The notes: a model not told the origin generated them from the sequence alone. Shown: positions 10,017 to 19,710, counted from the first letter of the stretch. The stretch is DNA of 64,000 nucleotides from Roseiarcus sp963820795 (GCA_963820795.1 CAWGBJ010000021.1:175676-239675); one strand, 5' to 3'. Program-made: numbers and translations.

Positions 10017-10727
10017 TTACCGCCGCGCCGCGGCCAGGATCGGCCCCGCGCCGGCCGACTGCACGATCGCGGCCTCGGCGAGGCCCGGGTCAGTCCCGCC
10101 CGGCAGCGGGAACCGCGCCGCCTGTCCATGCCAGCGGCCGAGGGCCACCATCTCGCGCACAACGTCCTTGTACGGCAGCGTGCGGCCGCCGTTCTCGCCG
10201 CGCGGAATCGTGACTTCGACGGTGTGGGGGATGTAGCGGGCGAGCCAGACCTCTGCGCCACCCGCTGGCGCCGTGCCCTCCCCGACCGCGACCGCGCCGC
10301 CGTCGAAGCTGACTTGAGGCCCGCTCGAGCCGCGGTCGCCGCGGCTGATCAGGCCTGCCAGTGCGCCGGCCTCGAGCCCGTCGCCCTCGACCCGACCGTT
10401 GACGACGACCTGCGGCGTATAGACGCCGTCGCGCCGCATGGCGTGCGCGTAGGCGTACTGGCGCGCCGTCCAGGCGGCCTTGGAGAAGGTGTCCTTCCAG
10501 CCGAGCCGGTCCCAATAGTCGACCTCGAAGGCGAGCGCGAGCACGTCGGCGCGATCGCTGATCGCCGCGACATTGGCCTCGGCCGGCGGACAGGACGAAC
10601 AGCCCTGGCTCTGGAAGAGCTCGACGACGGCGGGATGCGCCGCGTCGGCCGCGGCGGCCGGCCGCGGCAGGGCTGCGAGCATCGCGAGCGCAATCAAGCC
10701 TGCGCCAGGCTTCCGCCAAATGGTCAT
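10017..10727 (-). CDS. DUF1223 secreted protein, thioredoxin-like CxxC
   Basis: A 236-residue exported protein. ATG 10727 begins a signal peptide (IALAMLAALPRPAAAADA). The mature part starts with VVELFQSQGCSSCPPAEAN, a thioredoxin-fold-like segment with a CSSC motif that marks DUF1223 proteins. YWDRLGWKDTFS and GVYTPQVVVNGR follow, also characteristic. The biochemical role of the family is not established; the CxxC in a periplasmic protein suggests redox function. It is divergent from rsmE, and the 133 bases between the two starts should contain both promoters. Confidence 0.8.
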   Translation of the reverse strand: MTIWRKPGAGLIALAMLAALPRPAAAADAAHPAVVELFQSQGCSSCPPAEANVAAISDRADVLALAFEVDYWDRLGWKDTFSKAAWTARQYAYAHAMRRDGVYTPQVVVNGRVEGDGLEAGALAGLISRGDRGSSGPQVSFDGGAVAVGEGTAPAGGAEVWLARYIPHTVEVTIPRGENGGRTLPYKDVVREMVALGRWHGQAARFPLPGGTDPGLAEAAIVQSAGAGPILAAARR

Positions 10728-10860
10728 GCGCCTTGCCTCCGCCCAGCGCCGGGTTGCGCCGATCAGGAGCGCATTCGGCCCGACCGGGGCGCTTGTTACC
10801 GATCGCCCCGCGCGCCGCGATGCTATAGCTCGGCCAGCTGCTTCCTCTTCACCGACGTGC

Positions 10861-11616
10861 ATGGCCCGCACCGATTTCACTACGCCCCGGCTCTTTGTCA
10901 CGGCGCCCCTCGCCGAAGGGGCCGACATCGCGCTCTCGCCCGAGCAGACGAACTATCTCGTCAATGTGCTGCGGCTTAGAGCCGGCGCGCGCGTCCTCGT
11001 CTTCAACGGACTCGACGGCGAGTTCGGCGCCCTCCTCGCCGCCGCTTCGCGCAAGACCGTCTCGCTCCGCGTGACGGCGCGAACGCGGCCGCAGGAGACG
11101 CCGCCCGACGTCGACTTCCTGTTTGCGCCGCTGAAGCACGCGCGGCTCGACTATATGGCGCAGAAGGCGGTCGAGATGGGCGCGCGCCGGCTGAGGCCGA
11201 TCCTCACCCGCCGCACCCAGGTCCAGCGCCTCAATCTCGAGCGCCTCAGGGCCAACGCCATCGAAGCGTGCGAGCAATGCGGGGTCATCTGGACGCCCGA
11301 GATCGCCGCGCCCGAGCCGCTGGAGAGGACGCTCGCCGAATGGCCGGGCGAACGGCTGCTGGTCTTTTGCGACGAGGACGCGAACCAGGAAAGCCCGCTC
11401 GGGGCGCTGGGCGCCGCCGGCGCGGCGGCCGGCGTCGGCCTCCTGATCGGCCCCGAGGGCGGCTTCGACGATGCGGAACGCGACGCTATCCTCGCCCTGC
11501 CGCGCGTTGTGCGCCTGAGCCTCGGCCCGCGGGTGCTGCGTGCCGACACTGCCGCGGTCGCGGCGCTTGCGCTCGTTCAGGCGACGCTCGGCGACTGGCC
11601 GCGACATCCGCGCTGA
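10861..11616 (+). CDS. rsmE: 16S rRNA (uracil(1498)-N(3))-methyltransferase RsmE
   Basis: SPOUT-class RNA methyltransferase that methylates U1498 in 16S rRNA using S-adenosylmethionine. The 251-residue product from ATG 10861 has the N-terminal PUA-like part (QTNYLVNVLRLRAG, FNGLDGEFGA), the central YMAQKAVEMGARRLRPILT segment, LIGPEGGFDDAERDAI and LSLGPRVLRADTAAVAAL, which form the C-terminal knot and cofactor pocket. The nearby order of rsmE and gshA is common in Rhizobiales. Here two small secreted-protein genes lie between them and gshA is on the opposite strand. Confidence 0.92.
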   Translation: MARTDFTTPRLFVTAPLAEGADIALSPEQTNYLVNVLRLRAGARVLVFNGLDGEFGALLAAASRKTVSLRVTARTRPQETPPDVDFLFAPLKHARLDYMAQKAVEMGARRLRPILTRRTQVQRLNLERLRANAIEACEQCGVIWTPEIAAPEPLERTLAEWPGERLLVFCDEDANQESPLGALGAAGAAAGVGLLIGPEGGFDDAERDAILALPRVVRLSLGPRVLRADTAAVAALALVQATLGDWPRHPR

Positions 11617-11723
11617 GCGCCGCAACGTAAGCGCGCCATGTTGCCGCCACGATGTGGTTCCATTTCGGCGGGCGTTGAGGCGGGACGAGTCGTGAAATGC
11701 AACGTGGATTCGAGGGGCGGCGC

Positions 11724-12074
11724 ATGAACGCGCCGATGTTGCTGGCCGCTTTCGTCGTGGCGCTCTCGATGAGCGAAGCCGGCGCGGATGGGCTGCAACC
11801 CTCCCGAGAGGCCGGCCGCCATGACGCGGCGTGCCGCAGCGCCGGCAAGTACGACGCAGCGGGCGAGCCCGCCGGTTGCGTGCGCATCCGCGGCCATATC
11901 CCGGCGGGCTCAGACTTCGCCGCCCAGGGAACCGTCGGCCAGCCGCCATCGCCGCTCAAGCCTTTGCTTGGGCCTGTTGTGACAGGCATCGGCGCGATCG
12001 TAACGCCCATCGGTTCCGTTTTGACCCAAAGCCCATTCTTCCTGCCCGTGCGCCACGACGACGACGTCCGCTGA
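11724..12074 (+). CDS. Small secreted protein of unknown function
   Basis: A 116-residue protein from ATG 11724, chosen because GAGGGGCGG lies just upstream and it opens directly with a signal peptide (MNAPMLLAAFVVALSMSEAGA). The mature part has two Cys (one in AACRSAG, one in AGCVRIRG) followed by GHIPAGSDF. The Cys-x-Arg-Ile-x-Gly stretch faintly recalls the first strand of alphaproteobacterial porins, but the protein is far too short to be one. The tail is rich in Gly, Pro and Ile. No function assigned. Confidence 0.55.
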   Translation: MNAPMLLAAFVVALSMSEAGADGLQPSREAGRHDAACRSAGKYDAAGEPAGCVRIRGHIPAGSDFAAQGTVGQPPSPLKPLLGPVVTGIGAIVTPIGSVLTQSPFFLPVRHDDDVR

Positions 12075-12217
12075 CCGAATCGGACCGGGGCGTGGAGGGT
12101 CGCAGCGCGCGCCGTTTTGCCGTGGCTCTTCCGGGCTCAGGCGTTATTGACCCTGACGCCTGGCTGACCGTAAATGGCTTTACGTCCGAGACCGGACCGC
12201 AAGAGGGAGGGGGACCC

Positions 12218-12460
12218 ATGACTATCCGCAGGCTTGCCGCCGCGGTCGCCTCGGCGATCGCTCTCATCTCGCTCTCGACGATCGCCGAGGCGCAGATGGC
12301 CGAGTTGACGAAGTATTGCAAGCCAGACGTTGAGCGCCTCTGTGCTGGGGTCCAGCCCGGCGGCGGCCGGATCGTCAAGTGCCTCAAGGCTCACAAGATG
12401 GAAGTCAGCGTCGGATGCGCCAAGACGCTGCAAGGCATCAAGGCGGAAATGGGCAAGTAA
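12218..12460 (+). CDS. Secreted cysteine-rich repeat protein
   Basis: An 80-residue exported protein. ATG 12218 is preceded by GGGAGGGGG. A signal peptide (AAAVASAIALISLSTIAEAQ) is followed by one cysteine-rich module: YCKPDVERLC, GGGRIVKCLKAHKMEVSVGC. The four Cys and the spacing C-x7-C and C-x11-C match the short Cys-rich repeat seen in Golgi-type and bacterial periplasmic proteins. Its function in bacteria is not known. Confidence 0.75.
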   Translation: MTIRRLAAAVASAIALISLSTIAEAQMAELTKYCKPDVERLCAGVQPGGGRIVKCLKAHKMEVSVGCAKTLQGIKAEMGK

Positions 12461-12652
12461 GCGCCTGACGCCCATCGCCAGGACGTTGCGCTCCCGCTGG
12501 AGCGTTGCCGCTGGTTTTATGACCTCCGCGCCCGTGCCGTGTTGGCGCAGCCCGACATCGCCCTTGGGGCCATGCTCGCTTCATGGCCCTTAGCTATCAT
12601 TCTCGCGCTCAAGGGTCGTGCGCAATACTTCGCAACAAACCTGACACAAGAC

Positions 12653-14026
12653 CTACCAGAAAACCGCCTCGACAAAGGCCGGATCGACCGAGCGGCCCCA
12701 CCGGCCCTCGTAAGCGTCGATCCAGTCGTGCGCCGGCGACCGGCCGCTTTCGGCGATCGTCTCGAGCGGACGAAGCCAGATCGTCTCGTCCTCGCCCATG
12801 GCATTGAGGCGTGCGCGGCGTTTCAAGCCGCCGCGCGCCATCGCCAGCATGTCGAGCGCGACGCTGCGCAGGTCGCGTCCGCGGATCTTCGCCTTGAGCC
12901 CGAGGCGCGGCGCGTCGTCACGAAGCCTCTGCCGGTCGGCGGCGCTCCAATCGCCGACCAGGTCCTGGGCCTCCGCGAGCGCGTCCGCATCGTAGTAGAG
13001 CCCCATCATCATCGCCGCTAGCGCAACAATCCGCTCCGGCGGCCCGACGTCGGCGCCGCGCATCTCGAGATAGCGCTTGAGCCGGACTTCGGGAAAAATC
13101 GAGGCCAGATGGTTCACCCAGTCGGCGATCGTCGCCCGCTCGCCGGGCGCCGCCTGGAGCCGCCCCGCGATGAGATCGCGAAAGCTCGCGCCGGCGACGT
13201 CGATATAGGCCGAGCCGCGCTTCAGGAGATAGAGCGGCACGTCGAGCGCATAGTCGACGTAGCGCTCGAAGCCCATGCCTGGCTCGAAGACAAAAGGAAG
13301 CATGCCGGTGCGCGCGACGTCGGTATGCCGCCAGATTTCGGACCGCGCCGAAAGGAAGCCGTTGAGCTTGCCGTCGGTGAACGGCGAATTGGCGAAGAGC
13401 GCGGTGATCGCCGGCTGCAGCGCGAGCCCGACGCGCATCTTGGCGACCATGTCCTGCTCGTTGCGATAGTCGAGATTGGCCTGCACGGTCGCGGTGCGAA
13501 ACATCATGTCGAGCCCGCGCGTGCCGACCTTGGGCATGTAGCGCTTCATGATGCCGTAGCGGCTCTTCGGCATGATCGGCGTCTCGGCCAACGTCCATTT
13601 CGGACTCATGCCGAGCGTCAGGAAGCCGATCCCGAGCGGTTCGGCGACGGCCTGGCAGTTGGCGAGATGGCGCCCAAGCTCGGCTGCGGTGTCGTGCGCG
13701 GTCTCGAGCGGCGCGCCCGACAGTTCGAACTGGCCGCCGGGTTCGAGCGAAATCGCCGCGCCGCCATTTGCGTCATAGAGGCCGATCAGATGGCCGCCGT
13801 CCTCGATGCGCTCCCAGCCGAGCTTGGCGTTCATCCCTTCGAGCAGGGCGCGAATCCCGCTTTCGCCCTCATAGGGCACAGGCGCGAGGCCGGCGCGGTA
13901 AAAAGGGATCTTCTCGTGCTCCGTGCCGACACGAAACGGACCGGTCGGCTTGCATCCTGCTTCGAGCCAGGCCGCAAGCGCGTCGCGCGATTGAACGATT
14001 TCCCCGTCGACGACGTCGCGAGCCAT
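12653..14026 (-). CDS. gshA: Glutamate-cysteine ligase
   Basis: Catalyses the first step of glutathione synthesis, joining glutamate and cysteine with ATP in the cytoplasm. At 457 residues it matches the alphaproteobacterial/plant-type enzyme (about 455). It has the opening GPFRVGTEHEKIPFY, SLEPGGQFELSGAP (substrate and metal site), MFRTATVQANLDYRNEQDM, and the NSPFTDGKLNGFLSARSEIW block with the Arg-Ser-Glu-Ile-Trp signature. The gene is complete. It runs on the minus strand after the DUF937 gene, separated by 270 bases. Glutathione supply connects with the GST-like gene at 27 kb. Confidence 0.93.
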   Translation of the reverse strand: MARDVVDGEIVQSRDALAAWLEAGCKPTGPFRVGTEHEKIPFYRAGLAPVPYEGESGIRALLEGMNAKLGWERIEDGGHLIGLYDANGGAAISLEPGGQFELSGAPLETAHDTAAELGRHLANCQAVAEPLGIGFLTLGMSPKWTLAETPIMPKSRYGIMKRYMPKVGTRGLDMMFRTATVQANLDYRNEQDMVAKMRVGLALQPAITALFANSPFTDGKLNGFLSARSEIWRHTDVARTGMLPFVFEPGMGFERYVDYALDVPLYLLKRGSAYIDVAGASFRDLIAGRLQAAPGERATIADWVNHLASIFPEVRLKRYLEMRGADVGPPERIVALAAMMMGLYYDADALAEAQDLVGDWSAADRQRLRDDAPRLGLKAKIRGRDLRSVALDMLAMARGGLKRRARLNAMGEDETIWLRPLETIAESGRSPAHDWIDAYEGRWGRSVDPAFVEAVFW

Positions 14027-14297
14027 AAAGGCGATGACCCCTCCCGGCCGGCGCGCCGGCGAATGGCGGCTAGATAGTCAGCCGGGCCGGACATTGCAAA
14101 CGAGGGCCAGGCCCGGAGGGAGAGTCACGTCCGGCATGGCCGGTCAACGGAATCCTGGAGCTCCGGTCCCGATTGCGCGGGGCCACGGCAGGAGAGCCGG
14201 CGGCGATCCGAAGCGGAGATCGTGCGCCGGCCCGAGGGACGACTGCTGCCGCGGTACGGGACGATCCGTCCGACCCGCTCTTCCTGGGCTCGCCGCT

Positions 14298-14999
14298 TCA
14301 GACGCTCGGCGGCGGCTGAAGAAACGATTGGGCGGCTGCGTTCATACCCGCCTGCTGCGCTTGCGAGGCCTGGACCCCCGCGACGAACATCGCGCTCAGC
14401 GACGCCAGTCCGGCGACGAGAGCCGCCGCCTGCGGGTTGGCCGGCTCGCGCGATCCGCCGAAGATCGAGCTCATGAGCGAACCCAGCCGGCCGCCGGCGC
14501 CGCTGGCCTCTGCGCCGAGGGCCGAGCCCAGTCCTCCCGGCGCAGCGGCAGCGCCGGCGAGCTCGCTCAAGGCGCCCGAATGTCCCCCGGCCGCCAGCGA
14601 ATGCGCCAGCCCTCCGGTCAGCATCGAGGCGATCGCCGGCAGCATCGCCGCGATCGTCTCCGGGCTGACGCCGGAGGCTTCGGCGACATGTTGCGCGACC
14701 TTGCCGATCGCCTCGGGCGAACCGAACATCTGCCCGAGAACCCCAGCGCCTGCCACGCCCGCGCCCGCCGCCTGACCGGGCTCGGAATAGGCCGCGGCAT
14801 GTGCGCCGCTCGCCATTTCCGTCAAGAGTCCGCCGAGCGCGGCGGGCTCGGCGGCGCGATCTTTCAGCGCCTGCGCGAAGGCCGGCATCATGGCCTCAAG
14901 CGCGCCTTGCGTTTGCGCGGCCGTCACACCGAATTCCGCGGCCAGATTGTCAACCGCCTTGCCGCCCTGCGCGGCCTGAACAATGTCACTGAGAGTCAT
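14298..14999 (-). CDS. DUF937 domain protein
   Basis: A 233-residue Ala/Gly-rich protein. It opens with TLSDIVQAAQGGKAVDNLA and QTQGALEAMMPAFAQAL, the repeated helical pattern of the DUF937 (YidB-like) family, with a second half-repeat SGVSPETIAAMLPAIASMLTG. A GSLMSSIFGG stretch follows, and a C-terminal helix (LVAGLASLSAMFVAGVQ) may bind membrane. The start ATG overlaps the upstream MATE stop as ATGA, so translation is coupled. Function unknown. Confidence 0.75.
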   Translation of the reverse strand: MTLSDIVQAAQGGKAVDNLAAEFGVTAAQTQGALEAMMPAFAQALKDRAAEPAALGGLLTEMASGAHAAAYSEPGQAAGAGVAGAGVLGQMFGSPEAIGKVAQHVAEASGVSPETIAAMLPAIASMLTGGLAHSLAAGGHSGALSELAGAAAAPGGLGSALGAEASGAGGRLGSLMSSIFGGSREPANPQAAALVAGLASLSAMFVAGVQASQAQQAGMNAAAQSFLQPPPSV

Positions 15000-16525
15000 G
15001 GCTTCGCCTTTCCCAGTTCCGCCGGGCCCAGGGCCCGCGGATGCAGCGACCGAGTCACCTCAATCCCTTTCGCCAGACGGGCCGTCGCCGCATAGGCCGC
15101 CGCCACGGCGATGAGGCCGAACACCGCGCAGCCGAGCGCCACGCCGATGAGGCCGCCACGCACTCCATCATAATGCGCGCCCAAGGTCACGAAGGGAATC
15201 GTGCCGAGCGTCGCCCGGCCCCAGTTGAAAGCCATGCTCAGCACAGGAAAGCCTAGATTGTTGAACGCAGTGTTGGCGACGAAGAGGCATGCGAGAAAGA
15301 GCCAGGCGACGACGCCATACCGGCAGTAGAAGATGACATAGGCGGCGCTGTCGCCCTTGGCGTCGAAGGCCGAGACGAGCCATGGCGCGGCGAAGGCCAG
15401 TGCTGCCCAGGCGACGAGCACATAGCCGATCGCGAGAAGAAACGAATTGGTCAGCGCCCGCTGGACCCGCCCCATCTGCCTTGCGCCATAGTTCTGGCCG
15501 ATGATCGGGCCGATCGAGCCGGTCAGCGCGAAGACGATGGCGAAGGCGACCGGCGTCACCCGGTCGATGATCGCCCCGGCCGCGATTGCGGCCTCGCCGA
15601 TGTCGGAGAAAACTCTGACCGTATAGGCGGAGCCGACAGGCGTCGCGAGATTGGCCATGATCGCGGGGAAGCCGATCGCCATGATCGGCCCAAAGTCGCC
15701 GCGCGCGACCTTCAGGTTCGGCCGCGCGACGATGTCGTGAACCTGAACGGCGCCGCGCCAGCCGATATAGAGCCAGGAGAGGCGAGCGGCGACGCCTGCC
15801 CAGGCCGCGCCATAGACGCCGAGGCCGAAGCCGAAGATCAGGAGGGGATCGAGAATGGCGGTGACGATCGCGCCGGTGAGCGTGACATACATGGCTCGCC
15901 GCGCGTCGCCGACGGCGCGCAACAAACCCGACATCGCCATGCCGAGCGCCATCGGCACATTGGCCGGAAGGGTGATGGCGAGAAACTTCGAGGCGACTTC
16001 GAGCGGTTCGCCGCTCGCATGCAGGAGCGTCGTCAGGCCCCAGTCGCGGAAGACGAACATCAGCGCCGCCACGGCCGAGGAGATGACCGCCGTGATCGTC
16101 AGCGCCGAGGCGGCGAGCTGTCGCCCGCGTGGCCGGTCGCCCGCGCCGAGCGCCCGCGACACCGTCGCCGAGGCGGCAATCGTGAGGCCGATGGTGATCG
16201 ACATGGCGAAAAAGGTCGCGAGGCCGACGTAGCCGACCGCCGCCTTGTAGGCCTGATCGCCGAGCCGAGACACCCAGAAGAGCGACAGAAGATCGATCGA
16301 AAACACCGCCGTGAGGCCGATGGCGCCGGTCGCGGTCATCACTGCGACATGGCGGATCAGCGACCCGTCGGTGAAGACGGGCCTGGCCTTGTCGCGGGCG
16401 ACGCGGGGAGCGTTCAACGGTCCAGTGCCTTCGGCGGGGAGCGGACTCTTAATTGCAACGTCCGGCTCGCGCCAGTACGATCGTCGAAAGGGAAGCGCGC
16501 TTCGTTCGCCGCACGTATAAGACAC
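14996..16525 (-). CDS. MATE-family efflux transporter
   Basis: A multidrug and toxic compound extrusion antiporter of up to 509 residues, with about twelve hydrophobic segments. Diagnostic parts include MTATGAIGLTAVFSIDLLSL, LGDQAYKAAVGYV, IGLTIAASATVSRALGAGDR (an early MATE motif), and the second-half repeat GPIIGQNYGARQMGRV. The first 60 residues before the first membrane segment are charged and poorly supported, so the real start may be later than 16525. The stop overlaps the DUF937 start by four bases. Substrate unknown. It is distinct from the second MATE gene at 25.4-26.8 kb. Confidence 0.85.
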   Translation of the reverse strand: MSYTCGERSALPFRRSYWREPDVAIKSPLPAEGTGPLNAPRVARDKARPVFTDGSLIRHVAVMTATGAIGLTAVFSIDLLSLFWVSRLGDQAYKAAVGYVGLATFFAMSITIGLTIAASATVSRALGAGDRPRGRQLAASALTITAVISSAVAALMFVFRDWGLTTLLHASGEPLEVASKFLAITLPANVPMALGMAMSGLLRAVGDARRAMYVTLTGAIVTAILDPLLIFGFGLGVYGAAWAGVAARLSWLYIGWRGAVQVHDIVARPNLKVARGDFGPIMAIGFPAIMANLATPVGSAYTVRVFSDIGEAAIAAGAIIDRVTPVAFAIVFALTGSIGPIIGQNYGARQMGRVQRALTNSFLLAIGYVLVAWAALAFAAPWLVSAFDAKGDSAAYVIFYCRYGVVAWLFLACLFVANTAFNNLGFPVLSMAFNWGRATLGTIPFVTLGAHYDGVRGGLIGVALGCAVFGLIAVAAAYAATARLAKGIEVTRSLHPRALGPAELGKAKP

Positions 16526-16712
16526 GGACCAGCGCAGCTTTGTCAGGCGGCGATTTTGCCGATGTCCGCGCCGAGGGCTTGCACCGCGTCGTGGCGGGGT
16601 TCAGGTCGTCCGAGAGGCACGCCGGGCGGACCCTGGTCGGGGGCGGCTCGCCGGACACCGTCTTTGTTCGATCGAGTTGACCCGGAGGCTGAGGCGCCGG
16701 GATGTTCTCCGT

Positions 16713-17972
16713 TTACGGCCCGCCCAAACTCGAGGACCAAGAGATGCGCTTGACGCTGCCCTCGTCGTCCGTTGTCCAGGTTTCGGTAAACAAGATGGCG
16801 TCATGGACGTCGACATAGTCGACCTTCAAAGCGGCGGCGCTGAAAGTGAGCCTGGCGAAGCCATTGACGCCAACGGCGATCTTTTCCTCGCTCTTGTAGC
16901 GACGGCTGTCCACCAGCTCCGGCTTGCACTCCGGATGCTTGATGGGGACCGGCAGTTCAACCGGCATTCCGCCATGGCCCAGACAACGTCCATAGGCCTC
17001 TATGCCTTTGCCCGTCCGATATTTCTCGTAAATGGCAAGGCGATGCTCGTGCCCCCAGAACCACAGGACCGGGCGCGAAATGAACTCGGCCAGTTGTTCA
17101 GCTGGCCGGACGTACCAGTCATCGAAACCCGAGTAGTATTGATGATGACTGAGAAGGACGATGCCTCGCTTGTCTTTTTTCGGGTCGAATTTTTCGCGCA
17201 GCCAGGAGACCAGTTCGTCAGGCAGTGCGCAGTCCGGACGCCGGAGATTTTCAACAATGGGTATCCCGATGGAATTATAGCCCGTATCGAGGCCGATGAC
17301 CCACCATTTCTCATTTTTGAGGCAGAAGAAGCTGGCCTTTTGGCCGACGTGGCGGCCATTCTTTTTCAACCCCATCCGGGGCAATATCAGGTCGAAATAC
17401 CCGAATCCCCTTGCGTACATCTCATGATTGCCGTTCAGCGCGAAGGTCCCCTTTGACCCGCTTGGCCAGCGGCAGGGCTCGTATTGGGAGAGCTTCTCGC
17501 CGAGGAAATTCGCCTTCACCTCCCTTGGGTCGCCGACGAAGTAGACGTCGCCCAGATGGATCGAGTAGTGGGGCTTGAACCTGGAAATAAGCCCGCCAAT
17601 CCGGTGAGCCTCATCCGTCCCGGAGCCCCAGTCGCCGGCCAGGGCGATACGGGTCTCGCCGCTGTCGAACGGATAGACGCCGTCGTCCGATGGGTCTTCG
17701 TAGGTGCAGAACTTGTGCCTGAAGCCGATGCGGTATCGGATGTATTGAACGGCCCAGCGAAACAGATTGTGCGGCAAGAATAGCGCTACGTCCGGGTAGG
17801 CGCCCTTCGGTGCGCGTCTGACTTTATGCGGCTTCCGCAGCTTCTGCTTCTGCAGGTAGGCGATAGCGGGCGCCCGGGACAAGTTCAAGAGATCCTGAAG
17901 ATCCTTCCTGCCGGTGTCCGGTACGGGATCTACATCGATGGGACGTTCTCGGTTGAGGCTTCGTGGGACCAT
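16713..17972 (-). CDS. Calcineurin-like metallophosphoesterase
   Basis: A dinuclear metal phosphoesterase of 419 residues. ATG 17972 is preferred because the longer open frame overlaps the divergent ispH start. Motifs in order are LAGDWGSG (first metal Asp), IHLGDVYFVGDP (bridging Asp), GNHEMYARG (catalytic Asn-His), LSHHQYYSG and FWGHEHR (metal His residues). About 130 residues precede the catalytic core and about 90 follow it. There is no signal peptide, so a cytoplasmic enzyme is likely. The substrate is not evident. It shares a short divergent promoter region with ispH. Confidence 0.85.
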   Translation of the reverse strand: MVPRSLNRERPIDVDPVPDTGRKDLQDLLNLSRAPAIAYLQKQKLRKPHKVRRAPKGAYPDVALFLPHNLFRWAVQYIRYRIGFRHKFCTYEDPSDDGVYPFDSGETRIALAGDWGSGTDEAHRIGGLISRFKPHYSIHLGDVYFVGDPREVKANFLGEKLSQYEPCRWPSGSKGTFALNGNHEMYARGFGYFDLILPRMGLKKNGRHVGQKASFFCLKNEKWWVIGLDTGYNSIGIPIVENLRRPDCALPDELVSWLREKFDPKKDKRGIVLLSHHQYYSGFDDWYVRPAEQLAEFISRPVLWFWGHEHRLAIYEKYRTGKGIEAYGRCLGHGGMPVELPVPIKHPECKPELVDSRRYKSEEKIAVGVNGFARLTFSAAALKVDYVDVHDAILFTETWTTDDEGSVKRISWSSSLGGP

Positions 17973-18138
17973 GGCCTCAAGACTCTGTTGACGCGTCGGC
18001 CGCTGAATGAGCCCGATCCAATCGCGGGGGCCGCCAGCTGGTCTCGCTTCCTGTCGAACGTCGTGAAACCTCCGCGCTTGACTTGGCGCCTCCGGCCGCC
18101 CAACGGTGCGCCACATGATCAGAACCGACGCGGCGTCG

Positions 18139-19086
18139 ATGAAACCACCCCTTCGTGTCGTTCTCTGCGCGCCGCGCGGCTTTTGCGCGGGCGTGGTGCG
18201 CGCCATCGACATCGTCGAACGGGCGCTCAAGCTGTATGGGCCGCCGGTCTATGTGCGGCACGAGATCGTGCACAACAAATCCGTCGTCGACTCCCTCAGG
18301 GCAAAGGGCGTCGTGTTCATCGAGGACCTCAGCGAAGCGCCGCCCGGACGCCATCCCATCGTGTTCTCCGCCCATGGGGTAGCCAAGGCAGTGCCGGAGG
18401 AGGCGCAAGCGCGCAATCTTTTCACCATCGACGCCACCTGCCCGCTGGTGACCAAGGTGCATCGCGAGGCGCAGGCGCATTTCAAGCGCGGGCGGCGGAT
18501 CATCCTCATCGGCCATCACGGCCACCCCGAGGTGATCGGCACACTGGGCCAGTTGCCGGAGGGGGCGGTGACGCTGGTCGGCTCCATCGACGACGTCATG
18601 GCCCTGCCGGCGGACGACGGCCGCCCCACGGCCTATGTCACGCAGACGACGCTCTCGGTCGACGACACTGGCGAGATCGTCGAGGCGCTGAAAGCCCGCT
18701 TTCCCGCCATCCATGCGCCGCCGATGGAGGACATCTGCTACGCCACGACGAACCGCCAGGAAGCCGTCAAGGCCGCGGCGCGGCGGGTTGAAGCGGTGAT
18801 CGTCGTCGGCGCCGCCAACTCGTCCAACTCGCAGCGCCTGCGCGAAGCCGCCGAGCGCGAAGGGGCCGTCGCCCAGCTCGTCGCCGACGTGCGGGGGATC
18901 GACTGGAAGGCGCTTCTGGGCGTGACGTCGGTCGCCGTCACCGCAGGGGCCTCGGCGCCCGAGGCGCTGGTCAAGCGCGTGCTCGACGCACTCGATCAAC
19001 GCTACGACATTGTGCTCGAGACTCTGACTACAACGAGCGAATCGATGGCCTTCCCGCTGCCGCGCGCGTTGCGCGAGATGGCATGA
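18139..19086 (+). CDS. ispH: 4-hydroxy-3-methylbut-2-enyl diphosphate reductase
   Basis: Last enzyme of the MEP isoprenoid pathway, reducing HMBPP to IPP and DMAPP through a [4Fe-4S] cluster. ATG 18139 gives a 315-residue protein, the normal size. Cluster cysteines are seen in APRGFCAGV, DATCPLVTKVH and MEDICYATTNRQ. Substrate-binding parts are VRHEIVHNK, FSAHGV, GHHGHPEV, TQTTLS and ANSSNSQRL. Two earlier in-frame ATGs (18106 and 18115) add only weakly supported residues. A repeat-rich non-coding region follows. Confidence 0.95.
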   Translation: MKPPLRVVLCAPRGFCAGVVRAIDIVERALKLYGPPVYVRHEIVHNKSVVDSLRAKGVVFIEDLSEAPPGRHPIVFSAHGVAKAVPEEAQARNLFTIDATCPLVTKVHREAQAHFKRGRRIILIGHHGHPEVIGTLGQLPEGAVTLVGSIDDVMALPADDGRPTAYVTQTTLSVDDTGEIVEALKARFPAIHAPPMEDICYATTNRQEAVKAAARRVEAVIVVGAANSSNSQRLREAAEREGAVAQLVADVRGIDWKALLGVTSVAVTAGASAPEALVKRVLDALDQRYDIVLETLTTTSESMAFPLPRALREMA

Positions 19087-19143
19087 TTTCGCTGCTCGGC
19101 GGGCGAGCCATTTCCCAGGATTGAGGGTTTTCAACGGCTTGCG

Positions 19144-19203
19144 ACCATTTCGCCATTTCGCCATTTCGCCATTTCGGATTTCGGATTTCGGATTTCGGAT
19201 CAA
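19144..19203. repeat. Compound microsatellite downstream of ispH
   Basis: Four head-to-tail CCATTTCG units (period 8) are followed directly by GATTTCG units (period 7, three copies and a partial fourth). The two motifs share ATTTCG. Copy number is likely variable through slippage. The repeat sits 60 bases after the ispH stop in DNA without a gene. Confidence 0.85.
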
Positions 19204-19369
19204 GATAACCGCGGATTTTCCCGGCAGTGGGGGCTACTCGGGAATTTGCCTCATTTTCAGATTTCCGGCCGACCCTGCGTGGAGAGGCGGCTTGAGCAGG
19301 TCCGTGATTTAACGGATTCGCCCCGGGCAGGGCGTCGTTTCATCAGGAGACACGCTGGGACTTGAAGCC

Positions 19370-19710
19370 GCGCCGGCGACGGCTCTCTTCGTTCCATTTC
19401 TTTCAAAGGCCTTCCGAACATTTCCATCGAGCTTCCGAAGCCTTCAAAAGCGCTGCAAATTCCTTCCAAAAATTGCAATTTCTTTCCCGGAATCGCGAAT
19501 TATCAAAGGCTTACGGGCGAATGGAAGGGAAAGAAAACTTGTAGTGACCGCCGTAGGCCCGCCCTTCAGGCTTCAGGCGAGCAACCGCGGATGGCAGGAT
19601 CGGACAAGGGCGGCTCTTCGTTGTGCAGCGAGTGGAACAAAGGTAGAACGAAATTCGGAGCTTGGCAAGAAATTGTTGGTCGGCCTCGACAGGAGCGAGC
19701 GGGGCCGCAG
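19370..19710 (+). repeat. Long dispersed repeat, copy 1
   Basis: This region aligns with 58690-59075 in the same orientation. The best-conserved block reads TGCAAATTCC-N2-CCAAAAATTGCAATT in both, followed by a CCCGGAA, TATCAAAGG and GGGCGAATG series. A second shared block near the right end contains TTGGCAAG, ATTTGTTG or ATTGTTGG, and TCGGCCTCG. The middle is diverged and differs in length by several dozen bases. It contains no gene. Confidence 0.65.
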
